Source: Peribacillus tepidiphilus
GTDB taxonomy: Bacteria; Bacillota; Bacilli; Bacillales; DSM-1321
NCBI RefSeq assembly: GCF_009466385.1
Contig: NZ_WIAQ01000021.1
Location: forward strand, 1 to 46,627
DNA length: 46,627 bases
Direction: 5' to 3'
In this document: piece after piece, positions 27,443 through 36,928 of the stretch
How the letters are laid out: every line of letters begins with the position of its first letter
Numbering within the stretch: position 1 is the stretch's first letter
Translations under genes and position numbers: made by a program
Notes under the pieces: generated by a model
Seen by the model: only the letters and a program-made list of their open reading frames with translations
Database searches by the model: none
What the model was told of the DNA's origin: nothing

Positions 27443-28612
27443 CTACACTACTCGAGAATATACTACCTCTTTAAAACACTCTACTGCCTTCGCTGTATCG
27501 ACCAAATATCCTAGCTCATTCATGGTTTCTCCGATCCGTACAATCGCTTTTTCCAGCATCTGTTCCGTTGTATTTCCCATATGACCGATCCGGAACGCCT
27601 TTCCGGCCAGATGAGAAAGTGCTCCCGCGACAATTACACCTTTCTTGGCAAGGGAAGCTCGGAAAGCAGCGTCGTTTATTCCTTCCGGATAAAGAATACA
27701 GCTAAGTGTCGGAGCAGCGGCATCCTCCTCCGCTAAAGCCTTCAGCCCATATACTACGAGAGCGGCTCGAACTGCTTTACCGAATGCTTTATGACGTTTA
27801 TATCGATTCTCCATTCCTTCATTCAGCACCAATTTCATCCCTTCATCATACGCGTAGATGAGGTTTACCGGCGGAGTGGCGAAATATTTGCCAGGATCAT
27901 TCATAATCGGAATCCAATTATGTATATCACAATAGTAGGCAGGCACGCGCTCGATTTGTTCCCGTGCAGCTAACGCCGTTTTATTAAATGCGACGATTGC
28001 CAAACCTGGCGGCACACCAATGGCTTTTTGAGAGCCTGTTAAAACGACATCAATCTTATAATTCGGATGGCCATATGTCTTGCTCATATCTTCTTCCATA
28101 GCGGCAGTAGCACAAACACCGTCGAGAATGACAAGTGCCCCGTGCTTTTTAATGATTGGGACAAGCGCATCCAAATCGGCCGCGACTCCTGTCGAAGTAT
28201 CGGCGTGGGTAATCGTTACTGCCTTGAATTTCCCATTAGCTAGCTTCTTCTCTACGTCATCGGGATTGACCCGCTTTCCCCATTCAGATTGGAGTACGTC
28301 TACTTCAATGCCAAAAGCTTCTCCTAATTGAATGAAGCGATCACCGAAGTAGCCATGACTTATGACTAAAATCTTTTCACCAGATGCTACGGTATTAACC
28401 AGTGCCATTTCCATTGCCACTGTTCCGGATCCGGCAATAACAAACACTTCACCGTCTGTTTTCAACATTTGTCTCGTCTTCTCAATCGCACCCTTGTAAA
28501 TAGCAGCAAACCTCGGGTCTGTATGACTCCTTGTTTCCAGAGCAAGCGAATCATAAATGGAATCGACGACCGGTGTCGGTCCAGGTATCAGTAGCATCTC
28601 TTTGTTGCGCAT
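27443..28612 (-). CDS. Class V PLP aminotransferase (alanine/serine-glyoxylate type)
   Basis: 389-aa aminotransferase that likely moves an amino group from alanine, serine or ureidoglycine to glyoxylate. PLP lysine is Lys196 in LTGSQKAIGVPPGL; LLIPGPTPV near the start, the GSGTVAMEMA cofactor loop and VILDGVCATAAMEED are family blocks. PucG in purine breakdown belongs here, but no pur-catabolic genes are adjacent, so the exact substrate is open. AGGAGG precedes the ATG on the minus strand. Note that the start is ATG in MRNKEM. Confidence 0.88.
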   Translation of the reverse strand: MRNKEMLLIPGPTPVVDSIYDSLALETRSHTDPRFAAIYKGAIEKTRQMLKTDGEVFVIAGSGTVAMEMALVNTVASGEKILVISHGYFGDRFIQLGEAFGIEVDVLQSEWGKRVNPDDVEKKLANGKFKAVTITHADTSTGVAADLDALVPIIKKHGALVILDGVCATAAMEEDMSKTYGHPNYKIDVVLTGSQKAIGVPPGLAIVAFNKTALAAREQIERVPAYYCDIHNWIPIMNDPGKYFATPPVNLIYAYDEGMKLVLNEGMENRYKRHKAFGKAVRAALVVYGLKALAEEDAAAPTLSCILYPEGINDAAFRASLAKKGVIVAGALSHLAGKAFRIGHMGNTTEQMLEKAIVRIGETMNELGYLVDTAKAVECFKEVVYSRVV

Positions 28613-28983
28613 TTTCTAACCTCCTAAATTTCTTTTACTAGAATAAAGAAACAAACTCACTTCACACTTGTAAAAATTTCTATAAATACTGATTAAAACC
28701 CTTTTTCTTTCTATGACAAAATGGTAAACTTTGTGACATTTACAAAAAAGATGCATCAATCATTGTGTCTCGCCATCTTTCGAGAGTATTCAATGTAACC
28801 CAAAACACTCCATTTAACTTATAGGTAGATGGGGTTTCAGTGCCCATTTAGTAGAGTGACCTATATGAAAATGGTGTTTATTTTTCAACTGTCTTTATAC
28901 AAGAACTTTGCTACTTTAAAACGTATAGAAAAATCGTTAGCATAATAGTTAAAACCATAAATCACTTACATAGGAGTCAATCA
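28613..28983. other. Divergent intergenic region with nested inverted repeat
   Basis: 371 bp between divergent genes. It holds a nested inverted repeat: outer TATAGGT (28820-28826) with ACCTATA (28859-28865), inner ATGGG (28829) with CCCAT (28843). No open frame seen. Confidence 0.45.
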
Positions 28984-29589
28984 ATGAAAGAACAGTTTTT
29001 TGATGAATTACTGAACATAAAAACCGTAGGAGACCAAAAGGGATTTAATAAGTCTTTGCATTATCATCGTTATGAGCCAACGCCATATCTTGCATTAGAA
29101 ATATTATTTAATCAATATGAATTGAAAAGCAGTGATCGGATCGTAGACTTTGGGTGCGGGAAAGGGCGTTTAAACTTCTATATCAATTATTTATTTAATG
29201 CATCTGTCGTAGGGATCGAGATGAATGAGACTTTCTATCGAGAAGCAATTGAAAATCGAAAAAATTTTTTGAAGAAATATAAACACTGTAAAGATAAAAT
29301 TCATTTCCATTGTGGCTTAGCAGAAGAGTATCAAATCAATCCACTAGATAATCGATTTTATTTTTTTAATCCGTTTTCCATACAAATTTTCATGAAAATC
29401 ATTAACAATATTTTATTTTCAGTGGAGAAATCAGAACGGGAAATTGAACTGATTTTATATTATCCGACGGAAGATTATATCTATTTTTTAGAAAATCACA
29501 GTTTTTTTGAATTGAAAGAGGAAGTCATATTGCCGCACGTTGAACAAAATCCAAATGAGAGATTTTTAATATATCGATTGGCATTTTAA
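28984..29589 (+). CDS. SAM-dependent methyltransferase
   Basis: 201-aa class I methyltransferase. The SAM-binding motif I is IVDFGCGKGRLNFY (about 53-66), motif post-I is VGIEMN, and FFNPFSIQIFMKI is the motif IV region (NPF in place of a DPP-like motif). N-terminal LHYHRYEPTPY probably binds substrate. The substrate is unknown. Upstream GGAGTCAATC provides the ribosome site. Confidence 0.8.
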   Translation: MKEQFFDELLNIKTVGDQKGFNKSLHYHRYEPTPYLALEILFNQYELKSSDRIVDFGCGKGRLNFYINYLFNASVVGIEMNETFYREAIENRKNFLKKYKHCKDKIHFHCGLAEEYQINPLDNRFYFFNPFSIQIFMKIINNILFSVEKSEREIELILYYPTEDYIYFLENHSFFELKEEVILPHVEQNPNERFLIYRLAF

Positions 29590-29601
29590 AAAAATCGGAA
29601 A

Positions 29602-29822
29602 AGCGTTTTATGTTTGTGTTCCTGTTGCAAGGGAGATTATTGTATTCAAATCATTGAACTTCAATTAAGAAAAACAAAGACTCAAAAACTTGTAAAAGAG
29701 ACTACATTGTATTCGACAAAGAAAAGGGGTTGTTGAACGATCCATATTATGTTCGTAAAATTTTAGACAATGAAGGACACAGAGATGGCTTTATTAAATA
29801 TGTGTCCGAAAAAACCAAATAA
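29602..29822 (+). pseudogene. Possible frameshifted small gene
   Basis: Two frames join into one plausible protein: a Cys-rich start (LCLCSCCKGDYC) followed by IIELQLRKTKTQKLVK, then after a one-base shift near 29702 KRDYIVFDKEKGLLNDPYY and a FIKYVSEKTK end. The second part ends right before a strong terminator. No family recognised and no good start seen; could be chance. Confidence 0.3.
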
Positions 29823-29829
29823 TATAAAA

Positions 29830-29866
29830 AAAGATGTGCTCAAAAATTATGCACATCTTTTTATTT
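29830..29866 (+). terminator. Strong hairpin terminator
   Basis: AAAGATGTGC (29830-29839) and GCACATCTTT (29851-29860) followed by TTATTTT; the A-run on the left allows bidirectional use. Confidence 0.85.
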
Positions 29867-29912
29867 TGGAGAACAACTCTATTTTTGCTTCTAAATAATA
29901 GCCAGTTCTTTT

Positions 29913-30050
29913 TTAATATTCTATTTCATCGTAATCTTTAGGCTGAGGTAGCGGCTGCCCGTTCTCTCTCGTAGAAATTTCATTAATCGTTTGTATTTCC
30001 TCTTGTTTTTTTTCATTTCCCTTATCATTTTGCTTTCCTTGATTTTTCAT
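29913..30050 (-). CDS. Very small hydrophilic protein (45 aa)
   Basis: Lys/Glu/Gln/Asn-rich protein starting MKNQGKQNDKGNEKKQ, ending QPLPQPKDYDEIEY. The minus-strand site TAGGGAGA lies upstream of the ATG. It has the look of the many tiny charged proteins in bacilli; function unknown. Confidence 0.5.
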   Translation of the reverse strand: MKNQGKQNDKGNEKKQEEIQTINEISTRENGQPLPQPKDYDEIEY

Positions 30051-30384
30051 GGAGAGTCTCCCTACCAACTTTTCTAAAAATTATTATGCGCTGTTTTTAA
30101 AGGTTCCAACCGTACATGCGAAAAAGTGTCTAGCAACTGATTACTACCATTCCTTGAATATGAATAATATGAACGACGGTTCCAAAAATCAATCTGTTCG
30201 TTCAATCTACAAAAGGTGGTATAATTGAAATATATGGAAGTGAAAAAAAAAAATCATTTTAATTCTTCGTAAAGATCAAGAAATAGAATATTACGCAGAT
30301 CTGTTTTTTGCTGATTCAATCTGAAGTCAGCTTTTTGAACTACATGTAAAAACGTCATTTTCTTACATTTATTGGAGGATATTC

Positions 30385-30690
30385 ATGGAAACTGATACTC
30401 AATTATACTTTGTCTCTCAGACCAGCAAAAAGAAGCCTGAAACCATCAGAAATAAACATAATGCATGTCCTTTTTGTAACGTAGATGAATTAGAGAATAT
30501 TATTGCTCAAGAAGGTTCAATTATTCTACTAGAAAATAAATACAAAACATTAAAGAACACATTTCAAACGGTTCTAATTGAAACAGCGGATTGTAAAGGG
30601 GAATTATCCATCTATAATAAGGATCATTTGTACCGGGTTATTCAATTTGCTATCCGAAACTGGCTGAAGTTCGAAAAAAGTGGTAAATGA
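30385..30690 (+). pseudogene. DUF4931 protein, C-terminally truncated
   Basis: 101-aa frame matching the first ~100 residues of DUF4931/HIT-like proteins: IRNKHNACPFCNVDELENII (with a CxxC zinc pair), GSIILLENKYKTLKNTFQTVLIE and a LYRVIQFAIRNWLKFEKSG block. Full-length members are about 250 aa, with the HxHxH-type catalytic region further on; that part is absent. TTGGAGGATATT precedes the ATG. The break lies at the FEKSGK stop and the acetyltransferase gene follows about 60 bp later, so the 3' part has been deleted. Recognition is from memory. Confidence 0.65.
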
Positions 30691-30752
30691 TCGAAGTTAT
30701 ACAAACTATTAGAATACCTACATATATAACAAAACAATTGGAGGACGATTTA

Positions 30753-31277
30753 ATGAAAATACGAAAAGCAGTGTTATCTGATGCACAAAATATAGCAATC
30801 GTTCATGTCGATAGCTGGAGAACGACATATAAGGGTATTGTTTCAGATGAATTCTTAACAAACTTATCATATGAAGAACGGAAGCGTCTATGGGAAAATG
30901 TTATACCCAATGGGAATGTATTTGTTGCTGAAAATGAAGAAGGACAAATTGTAGGATTTTCATCGGGTGGAAAAGAAAGAACAGGAAAGTATAAGAAGTA
31001 CGATGGTGAATTATATGCCATTTATATCTTAAAAGAGTACCAAGGAAAAGGACTGGGCAAAGAGCTTATTCAACCAATAATCAATGATCTAAAAAATTCA
31101 AATATAAATTCAATGCTTGTTTGGGTTATTGAAGACAATAACGCACGGTATTTTTACGAATCTCTTGGAGGTATAAGAATCGATTCAGAAATGGTAGAAA
31201 TTGCTGAAAAAAAGGTAAAAGAAATTGCTTATGGGTGGGAGGATATAGATACTATTGAAAATCAATTAAGGTCTTAA
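30753..31277 (+). CDS. GNAT-family N-acetyltransferase
   Basis: 174-aa acetyl-CoA-dependent acetyltransferase. N-terminal MKIRKAVLSDAQNIAIVHVDSWRTTYKGIV is a common GNAT opening; the acetyl-CoA loop is YQGKGLGKEL (about 113-122), and a MLVWVIEDNNARYFYESLGG motif A/B follows. Substrate unknown. The ATG at 30753 follows GGAGGA by seven bases; a longer in-frame ATG at 30687 overlaps the DUF4931 remnant and is less likely. Confidence 0.85.
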   Translation: MKIRKAVLSDAQNIAIVHVDSWRTTYKGIVSDEFLTNLSYEERKRLWENVIPNGNVFVAENEEGQIVGFSSGGKERTGKYKKYDGELYAIYILKEYQGKGLGKELIQPIINDLKNSNINSMLVWVIEDNNARYFYESLGGIRIDSEMVEIAEKKVKEIAYGWEDIDTIENQLRS

Positions 31278-31427
31278 AAGGTTAGATTAATCGTCAACGT
31301 ATCAATAAGATATGGAAGATGCAGTAATACACCATTTAGATAAAAGAAACAAGACGTACTGATTTAAAAAAATAAACCATGTTTTTTAATTCGTCTGAGA
31401 TAAGTTAATATCCTATGGAGTCACTGA

Positions 31428-31559
31428 CTAATTTGTGTCATGTTTTTTATTACTTAATAGGGAGTAATAATGGTGGATCATCTTTTTTGATTTTTCCGTT
31501 AAAACATATCCATCTTTTATTTTCTTATGATCTCCTTGGGCGATTCCATTTAATTGCAT
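31428..31559 (-). CDS. Possible 43-aa protein
   Basis: ATG at 31559 opens MQLNGIAQGDHKKIKDGYVL and continues to TAG at 31428. Composition is normal for a small basic protein, but the ribosome site is poor and an in-frame stop sits just upstream. It could be a remnant. The surrounding gap 31278-31700 holds nothing else I can support. Confidence 0.3.
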   Translation of the reverse strand: MQLNGIAQGDHKKIKDGYVLTEKSKKMIHHYYSLLSNKKHDTN

Positions 31560-31685
31560 ACTTTATCCAGCGCTATAATCATTAAGGCTTTTAGAAAAGG
31601 TTTCATGTAATTTCTTTAAAGAAATAATATATCAACGAAAAGTTCGTAAGGGTCAAATTTTTATTATAGCACCCGTAAAGAAATT

Positions 31686-31716
31686 AAGCAGAATGTCATA
31701 TTAAAACATTCTGCTT
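31686..31716 (-). terminator. cysL terminator
   Basis: AAGCAGAATG (31686-31695) and CATTCTGCTT (31707-31716), perfect 10-bp stem overlapping the last codons of cysL; T-rich stretch follows on the minus strand. Confidence 0.7.
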
Positions 31717-32621
31717 TTATTTGTTGATTTGATTTCGTTAGGCCATTTTTTGTTTAACGCACTGATAAATGTCTTAACGTTCTTTTTATTTTGCATAACG
31801 GGGGAGAAAACATAGGAAAGCGTTCTATTAAAGGACTGATTTTTCAATTTTATAATGGAAAGAATTCCTTGCTGTACGTCTCTTTCTATGACACTACGGG
31901 ATAGAAGCGAAAGACCCATACCATTAATAAGTGTTTCTTTAATTCCTTGACTACTACTTATGGTAAGAAGCGATTTCACTTTCAATCCATTTGAACGAAA
32001 GAAATGGTTAAGATATTCACGTGTACCTGATCCAACTTCTCTGGTCACCCATGCTTGATTCTGAAGGTCGGCCATTGTTACTTCATCTTTTTTAGCCAGT
32101 TCATGATTGTTCGAAGAAACAATATATAATTCATCTTCCATAAAAGAATGTACGGAAAGCTCCTTTTCATTGGTTTGACCTTCAATTAAACCAATGTCTA
32201 CTTGATACAATCGCACAGATTGAACAATTTCTTCCGTATTTCCAATTACCACATGAATTTCTAGTTCTGGATAGTCATTTTGAATTTCAAAAAGTAATGA
32301 TGGCAATATATACTCGCCAATTGAAAAACTTGCCCCAATTTTTAATTCTCCTTTTATAGAGTGATGATGTTCCAAGATATCTTGTTTAGTCTGTTCGTAA
32401 ATCGTGATCATTTGCTTTGCACGTTCGTATAAAATTTCGCCTGTTGGAGTGATTTGTAAGAATTTTGGAGATCGTACAAACAATTTGGTTTGGAATTCTT
32501 TTTCTAAATTTTTAATATGTAAACTTACACTTGGCTGTGACATTAGAAGAATCTCGGCTGTTTTTGTAAAATTTTTAACCTCCGCAAGGGTTACAAAAGT
32601 TTTTAATTCGTCATAGTACAA
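31701..32621 (-). CDS. cysL: LysR-type activator of sulfite reductase, CysL
   Basis: 306-aa LysR regulator. The N-terminal winged helix-turn-helix covers about 1-60 (FTKTAEILLMSQPSVSLHIKNLEKEF) and the effector-binding domain starts near 90 (KGELKIGASFSIGEYILPSLL). WVTREVGSGTREYL and ISSSQGIKETLINGMGLSLLSRSV match B. subtilis CysL as I recall it. It is transcribed divergently from cysJI, the arrangement in which CysL activates cysJI, so that is the likely target here. A short AT-rich gap with a palindrome separates them. Confidence 0.9.
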   Translation of the reverse strand: MYYDELKTFVTLAEVKNFTKTAEILLMSQPSVSLHIKNLEKEFQTKLFVRSPKFLQITPTGEILYERAKQMITIYEQTKQDILEHHHSIKGELKIGASFSIGEYILPSLLFEIQNDYPELEIHVVIGNTEEIVQSVRLYQVDIGLIEGQTNEKELSVHSFMEDELYIVSSNNHELAKKDEVTMADLQNQAWVTREVGSGTREYLNHFFRSNGLKVKSLLTISSSQGIKETLINGMGLSLLSRSVIERDVQQGILSIIKLKNQSFNRTLSYVFSPVMQNKKNVKTFISALNKKWPNEIKSTNKSRMF

Positions 32622-32725
32622 AAAATCAACCCCTAATTATTAGTAATCTTAATAGCTATGATAAATTATATGTATTTTACTAATGTTCTGACTTTTAGTA
32701 AAGTTTAATTATTAACTTTTAAAGT

Positions 32726-32739
32726 CAATCTATAGATTG
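32726..32739. promoter_or_regulatory. Candidate CysL operator
   Basis: Perfect 14-bp palindrome CAATCTATAGATTG midway between cysL and cysJ, flanked by TTGACT motifs (32759 on plus; the minus strand also reads TTGACT next to it). LysR regulators bind dyads in such divergent gaps; assignment to CysL is inference. Confidence 0.45.
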
Positions 32740-32875
32740 TTAACGAAATAAAACCGACTTGACTTATAGGAATAGTAAAAAACAACTAAAGTTTGAATGG
32801 TTAAGAATTGTTGAACCTAGTAATAGTTAAAAGATGACGTACGAAAGTTTATTTTCTTTTGCGAGGTGGATTTTG

Positions 32876-34681
32876 TTGCAACTTCAGGTTTTGAACAGTC
32901 CGTTTAATCAGGAGCAGGCAGAACTCCTTAACCGCCTTTTGCCAACATTAACTGAGTCACAAAAAATTTGGCTGAGCGGTTATCTGGCCGCGTCTCAGTC
33001 TGTTTCCGTTCCGGGTACATCAGAGCTTCCTATAGGGAATACCAAGCAGACAATCTCAAAAGAAGTGACCATTCTTTACGGGTCTCAGACGGGCAATGCC
33101 CAGGGGCTTGCAAAGAAGGCCGGCAAGAAGCTTGAGGAGAACGGTTTTCAAGTAACCGTTTCGTCCATGGCCGATTTTAAACCGAACCATATTAAAAAAG
33201 TCCAAAACCTGCTTATTATGGTAAGTACACATGGTGAAGGTGACCCGCCGGATAATGCACTCTCATTCCATGAGTACCTTCATAGTAAAAGGGCTCCAAA
33301 GCTTGACGATCTTCATTTTTCTGTTTTATCGCTTGGAGATAGCTCGTATGAGTTTTTCTGTAAGACAGGAAAAGAATTCGATTCTCGACTGGAAGATCTT
33401 GGAGGAACAAGGCTTTATCCGCGTTTTGACTGCGATGTAGATTTTGATGAGCCTGCAGCAGAATGGCTTGAAGGAGTCCTTGTTAGCTTAAATGAAGCGA
33501 GGGGAGGAAGTGCTGTTGCTGCTATAGCAGCAACACAAGAAGCGGTTCAATCGGTATATTCCAGAACCAATCCATTTAGAGCGGAAGTGCTTGAAAATAT
33601 TAATTTGAATGGCCGTGGTTCGAATAAAGAAACGCGTCACATCGAGTTATCCCTTGAAGGGTCTGGCTTATCATTTGAACCGGGTGACAGCCTCGGAATT
33701 TATCCGGAAAACGATCCGGCTCTAGTCGACCTGCTTCTAGAGGAATTAAAATGGGATCCTAAAGAAATGGTAACGATTAATAAACAGGGAGACGTTCGTC
33801 CACTTAAAGAAGCGCTTATCTCCTATTATGAAATTACGGTTTTAACAAAACCGCTACTTGAGAAGGTCGTTCAACTTACGGCGAATGAGGATTTACGGGA
33901 GTTTTTATCACCTGGCAATGAAGAAAAAGTAAAAGCGTATCTGGAAGGACGCGATTTGCTTGATTTAATCCGTGATTTTGGTCCATGGGGAGATTCGGCA
34001 CAAGAATTTGTCTCCATTCTTCGAAAAATTCCGGCTCGTCTTTATTCGATTGCGAGCAGCTTATCCGCAAATCCAGATGAAGTGCATTTGACAATCGGTG
34101 CAGTCCGTTATGATGCACACGGTCGTGAACGAAAAGGCGTCTGTTCTATTTTTTGCGCGGAGCGTTTGCAGCCAGGGGATACACTGCCGGTTTTCATTCA
34201 GCATAACGAAAACTTTAAACTGCCAAAGGATCCAGAAACGCCGATCATTATGGTTGGACCAGGGACAGGTGTTGCACCGTTCCGTTCCTTTATGCAGGAG
34301 CGTGAAGAATTGGGAGCGGTCGGTAAATCATGGTTGTTTTTCGGTGACCAGCATTTCGTGACTGATTTCCTTTACCAAACTGAATGGCAAAAGTGGCTGA
34401 AAAACGGCGTACTGACGAAAATGGACGTCGCGTTTTCGCGTGACACGGATAAAAAAGTGTATGTGCAGCACCGTATGCTTGAACACAGCAAAGAACTGTT
34501 TGAGTGGCTTGAAGAAGGAGCGGTTGTCTACATTTGCGGAGATGAGAAAAACATGGCACATGATGTCCATAATACGCTTATTGATATTATTGCAAAAGAA
34601 GGCAGCATGAGCCGGGAACAAGCGGAAGCTTATTTGGTCGACATGCAACAGAAAAAACGCTACCAGCGTGATGTATACTGA
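32876..34681 (+). CDS. cysJ: Sulfite reductase (NADPH) flavoprotein alpha subunit
   Basis: Passes electrons from NADPH through FAD and FMN to CysI for reduction of sulfite to sulfide. N-terminal flavodoxin domain (TILYGSQTGNAQG), then the FAD domain (ARLYSIASSL) and NADPH domain (MVGPGTGVAPFRSFMQER), ending RYQRDVY exactly as in B. subtilis. I favour the TTG at 32876 (601 aa): AGGTGG lies seven bases upstream and the start MQLQVLNSPFNQEQ matches B. subtilis CysJ, whereas the ATG at 32834 (615 aa) lacks a ribosome site. Codon use looks slightly more GC-rich than flanking genes. Confidence 0.93.
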   Translation: MQLQVLNSPFNQEQAELLNRLLPTLTESQKIWLSGYLAASQSVSVPGTSELPIGNTKQTISKEVTILYGSQTGNAQGLAKKAGKKLEENGFQVTVSSMADFKPNHIKKVQNLLIMVSTHGEGDPPDNALSFHEYLHSKRAPKLDDLHFSVLSLGDSSYEFFCKTGKEFDSRLEDLGGTRLYPRFDCDVDFDEPAAEWLEGVLVSLNEARGGSAVAAIAATQEAVQSVYSRTNPFRAEVLENINLNGRGSNKETRHIELSLEGSGLSFEPGDSLGIYPENDPALVDLLLEELKWDPKEMVTINKQGDVRPLKEALISYYEITVLTKPLLEKVVQLTANEDLREFLSPGNEEKVKAYLEGRDLLDLIRDFGPWGDSAQEFVSILRKIPARLYSIASSLSANPDEVHLTIGAVRYDAHGRERKGVCSIFCAERLQPGDTLPVFIQHNENFKLPKDPETPIIMVGPGTGVAPFRSFMQEREELGAVGKSWLFFGDQHFVTDFLYQTEWQKWLKNGVLTKMDVAFSRDTDKKVYVQHRMLEHSKELFEWLEEGAVVYICGDEKNMAHDVHNTLIDIIAKEGSMSREQAEAYLVDMQQKKRYQRDVY

Positions 34682-34708
34682 ATTTCGGATTGAAAGGAGT
34701 TTTTCAAC

Positions 34709-36427
34709 ATGGTAAACCCAAATTTAAAAGCACCGGACGGTCCGCCAAGCGATGTTGAACGCATTAAAGAAGAGAGCAATTATTTGCGCGGAACGCTAGC
34801 GGAATCGATGGTAGAGCCACTAAGTGCGGGGATTTCAGAAGATGACAATCGCCTGATGAAATTCCACGGTAGCTATTTGCAGGATGATCGGGATCTCCGC
34901 AATGAGCGCCAAAAGCAAAAACTTGAACCTGCATACCAGTTTATGCTGCGCGTTCGTTTGCCAGGTGGTGTAGCAACACCCGATCAATGGTTGGTCATGG
35001 ACGAACTTGCCCAAAAAAACGGCAACGGTACGTTAAAACTAACAACACGCATGACCTTTCAAATGCATGGGATTTTAAAATGGAATATGAAACATACGAT
35101 TCAGGAAATTCATTCATCTCTTATGGATACGATTGCGGCGTGCGGTGATGTCAACCGGAACGTCATGTGTAACCCGAATCCATTTCAATCAGAGATCCAT
35201 ACGGAAGTATATGAATGGTCGAAAATATTGAGCGATCGTTTATTGCCACGTACTAGAGCGTATTATGAACTTTGGCTAGATGAAGAAAAAGTAGCTGGCA
35301 CGCCGGAAATGGAAGAAGTTGAACCAATGTACGGACCTCTCTATTTGCCGAGAAAGTTTAAGATTGGTATCGCTGTTCCGCCATCGAATGACATTGATGT
35401 CTTTTCACAGGACCTAGGATTTATTGCAATCGTTGAAAATGGTAAGCTTGTCGGTTTTAACGTTGCGATCGGCGGCGGTATGGGCATGACACATGGCGAC
35501 AAAACTACCTATCCACAGCTCGCAAAAGTAATCGGCTTCTGTACGCCGGACAAAATTTATGATGTAGCGGAAAAAGTTATTACGATTCAGCGCGACTATG
35601 GAAATCGTTCCGAACGAAAAAATGCACGGTTTAAGTACACAGTGGACCGACTCGGGTTGGAAACGGTCAAGGCTGAACTAGAAAACCGACTAGGCTGGAG
35701 CCTAGATGAAGCAAAGCCGTATCATTTTGACCATAACGGCGACCGCTACGGATGGGTGAAAGGTGTTCAAGGAAAATGGCATTTTACGATGTTTGTAGAA
35801 GGTGGTCGTATTAAAGATTTTGACGACTACAAGCTGATGACTGGATTGCGCGAAATCGCCAAAATCCATACCGGAGATTTCCGACTAACAGCCAATCAAA
35901 ATCTGATCATTGCGAATGTATCAAGCCAAAAAAAGAAAAAGATTAGCGAACTGCTCGAACAATACGGTTTGTCAGATGGTAAGCATCATTCAGCACTTCG
36001 CCGCAGTTCAATCGCATGCGTTGCTCTTCCAACCTGCGGACTCGCGATGGCGGAAGCAGAACGCTATTTGCCAGTTTTAATCGATAAGATAGAAGAAATG
36101 ATTGATGAAAACGGATTGCGCGACAAAGAAATAACGATTCGCATGACCGGCTGTCCGAACGGCTGTGCACGCCATGCGCTCGGAGAAATTGGCTTTATCG
36201 GGAAAGCACCAGGCAAATACAATATGTACCTCGGTGCAGCCTTTGACGGAAGCCGCTTAAGCAAAATGTACCGTGAAAACATCGGTGAAGAAGAAATTTT
36301 AAAAGAACTACGCGTACTTCTTTCCCGTTACGCAAAAGAAAGGCAGGAAGGTGAGCACTTCGGTGACTTTGTCATCCGAGCTGGTATTGTCAAAGCAACA
36401 ACAGACGGCACGAATTTTCATGATTGA
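34709..36427 (+). CDS. cysI: Sulfite reductase hemoprotein beta subunit
   Basis: Siroheme and [4Fe-4S] enzyme that carries out the six-electron reduction of sulfite to sulfide for cysteine synthesis. 572 aa, normal length. Cluster ligands are Cys437 and Cys443 (CVALPTCG) and Cys482 and Cys486 (GCPNGC), with the [11 protein letters not shown] and [13 protein letters not shown] substrate regions. Starts 27 bp after cysJ with GAAAGGAGT, so both subunits are made from one transcript. Confidence 0.96.
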   Translation: MVNPNLKAPDGPPSDVERIKEESNYLRGTLAESMVEPLSAGISEDDNRLMKFHGSYLQDDRDLRNERQKQKLEPAYQFMLRVRLPGGVATPDQWLVMDELAQKNGNGTLKLTTRMTFQMHGILKWNMKHTIQEIHSSLMDTIAACGDVNRNVMCNPNPFQSEIHTEVYEWSKILSDRLLPRTRAYYELWLDEEKVAGTPEMEEVEPMYGPLYLPRKFKIGIAVPPSNDIDVFSQDLGFIAIVENGKLVGFNVAIGGGMGMTHGDKTTYPQLAKVIGFCTPDKIYDVAEKVITIQRDYGNRSERKNARFKYTVDRLGLETVKAELENRLGWSLDEAKPYHFDHNGDRYGWVKGVQGKWHFTMFVEGGRIKDFDDYKLMTGLREIAKIHTGDFRLTANQNLIIANVSSQKKKKISELLEQYGLSDGKHHSALRRSSIACVALPTCGLAMAEAERYLPVLIDKIEEMIDENGLRDKEITIRMTGCPNGCARHALGEIGFIGKAPGKYNMYLGAAFDGSRLSKMYRENIGEEEILKELRVLLSRYAKERQEGEHFGDFVIRAGIVKATTDGTNFHD

Positions 36428-36440
36428 TCAAAATGCACGA

Positions 36441-36466
36441 GACAGGAGCGATTCCTGTCTTTTTTT
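36441..36466 (+). terminator. cysJI terminator
   Basis: GACAGGA (36441-36447) and TCCTGTC (36453-36459) with seven Ts. Confidence 0.88.
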
Positions 36467-36610
36467 GTCCAGTTAAAAATGAAGGTCTATAAAAAATGTT
36501 GCGGTACATTAATTTTAAAATTTGGCTGAAGGATTTTAACTAACAATGGAATCCCATGATAAAAGAATGTGTTATATAATTGATGAATATTTGAAAGGAA
36601 AGACGAACAT

Positions 36611-36919
36611 TTGAGCATATTAAAATTGAATGAATTAAAAAAAGAACTCAAAGAATTTGATCAAAAGGAGCTGATTCAGTTAATTTCAGAACTTTAAAAA
36701 CTAAATAAAGATGTTCAACATTACTTATCAAATAAGTTTTTAGGTGAAGAAGCTATTATAGATTTATATGAAAAAACAAAAAAGAAAATAAAAAATGAAT
36801 TTTTTCCCGAACGTGGTTTTGGAAAAATGCGATTAGCTGAAGCAAAAAGTGCAATTATAAAAATAGAGATAAACAAACAGCCAAGTGCTTTTTTAAGAAA
36901 GCCTTGGCTGTTTTATTAA
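36611..36919 (+). pseudogene. DUF6155-like gene with internal stop and lost 3' end
   Basis: TTG at 36611 with GAAAGGAAAGAC upstream begins MSILKLNELKKELKEFDQKE and continues to ISEL, then TAA at 36695, after which the same frame goes on as KLNKDVQHYLSNKFLG and a FFPERGFGKMRLAEAKSAI block. This resembles DUF6155 proteins of bacilli, about 160-180 aa. The last recognisable residue is near 36865 and the rest runs into the next gene's terminator. So both a nonsense mutation and a 3' deletion are present. Confidence 0.7.
36871..36915 (-). terminator. Terminator of the APC permease gene
   Basis: AACAGCCAAG (36876-36885) and CTTGGCTGTT (36903-36912), perfect 10-bp stem; T-rich on the minus-strand exit (TTGTTTATC). 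Confidence 0.75.
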
Positions 36920-36928
36920 CCTGCTTAT

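Noticed and set aside
32876-36427. cysJI as a horizontally acquired island because of higher GC
   Set aside because: The order cysL-cysJI and close match to the B. subtilis proteins are expected by vertical descent; GC difference judged by eye is too weak.
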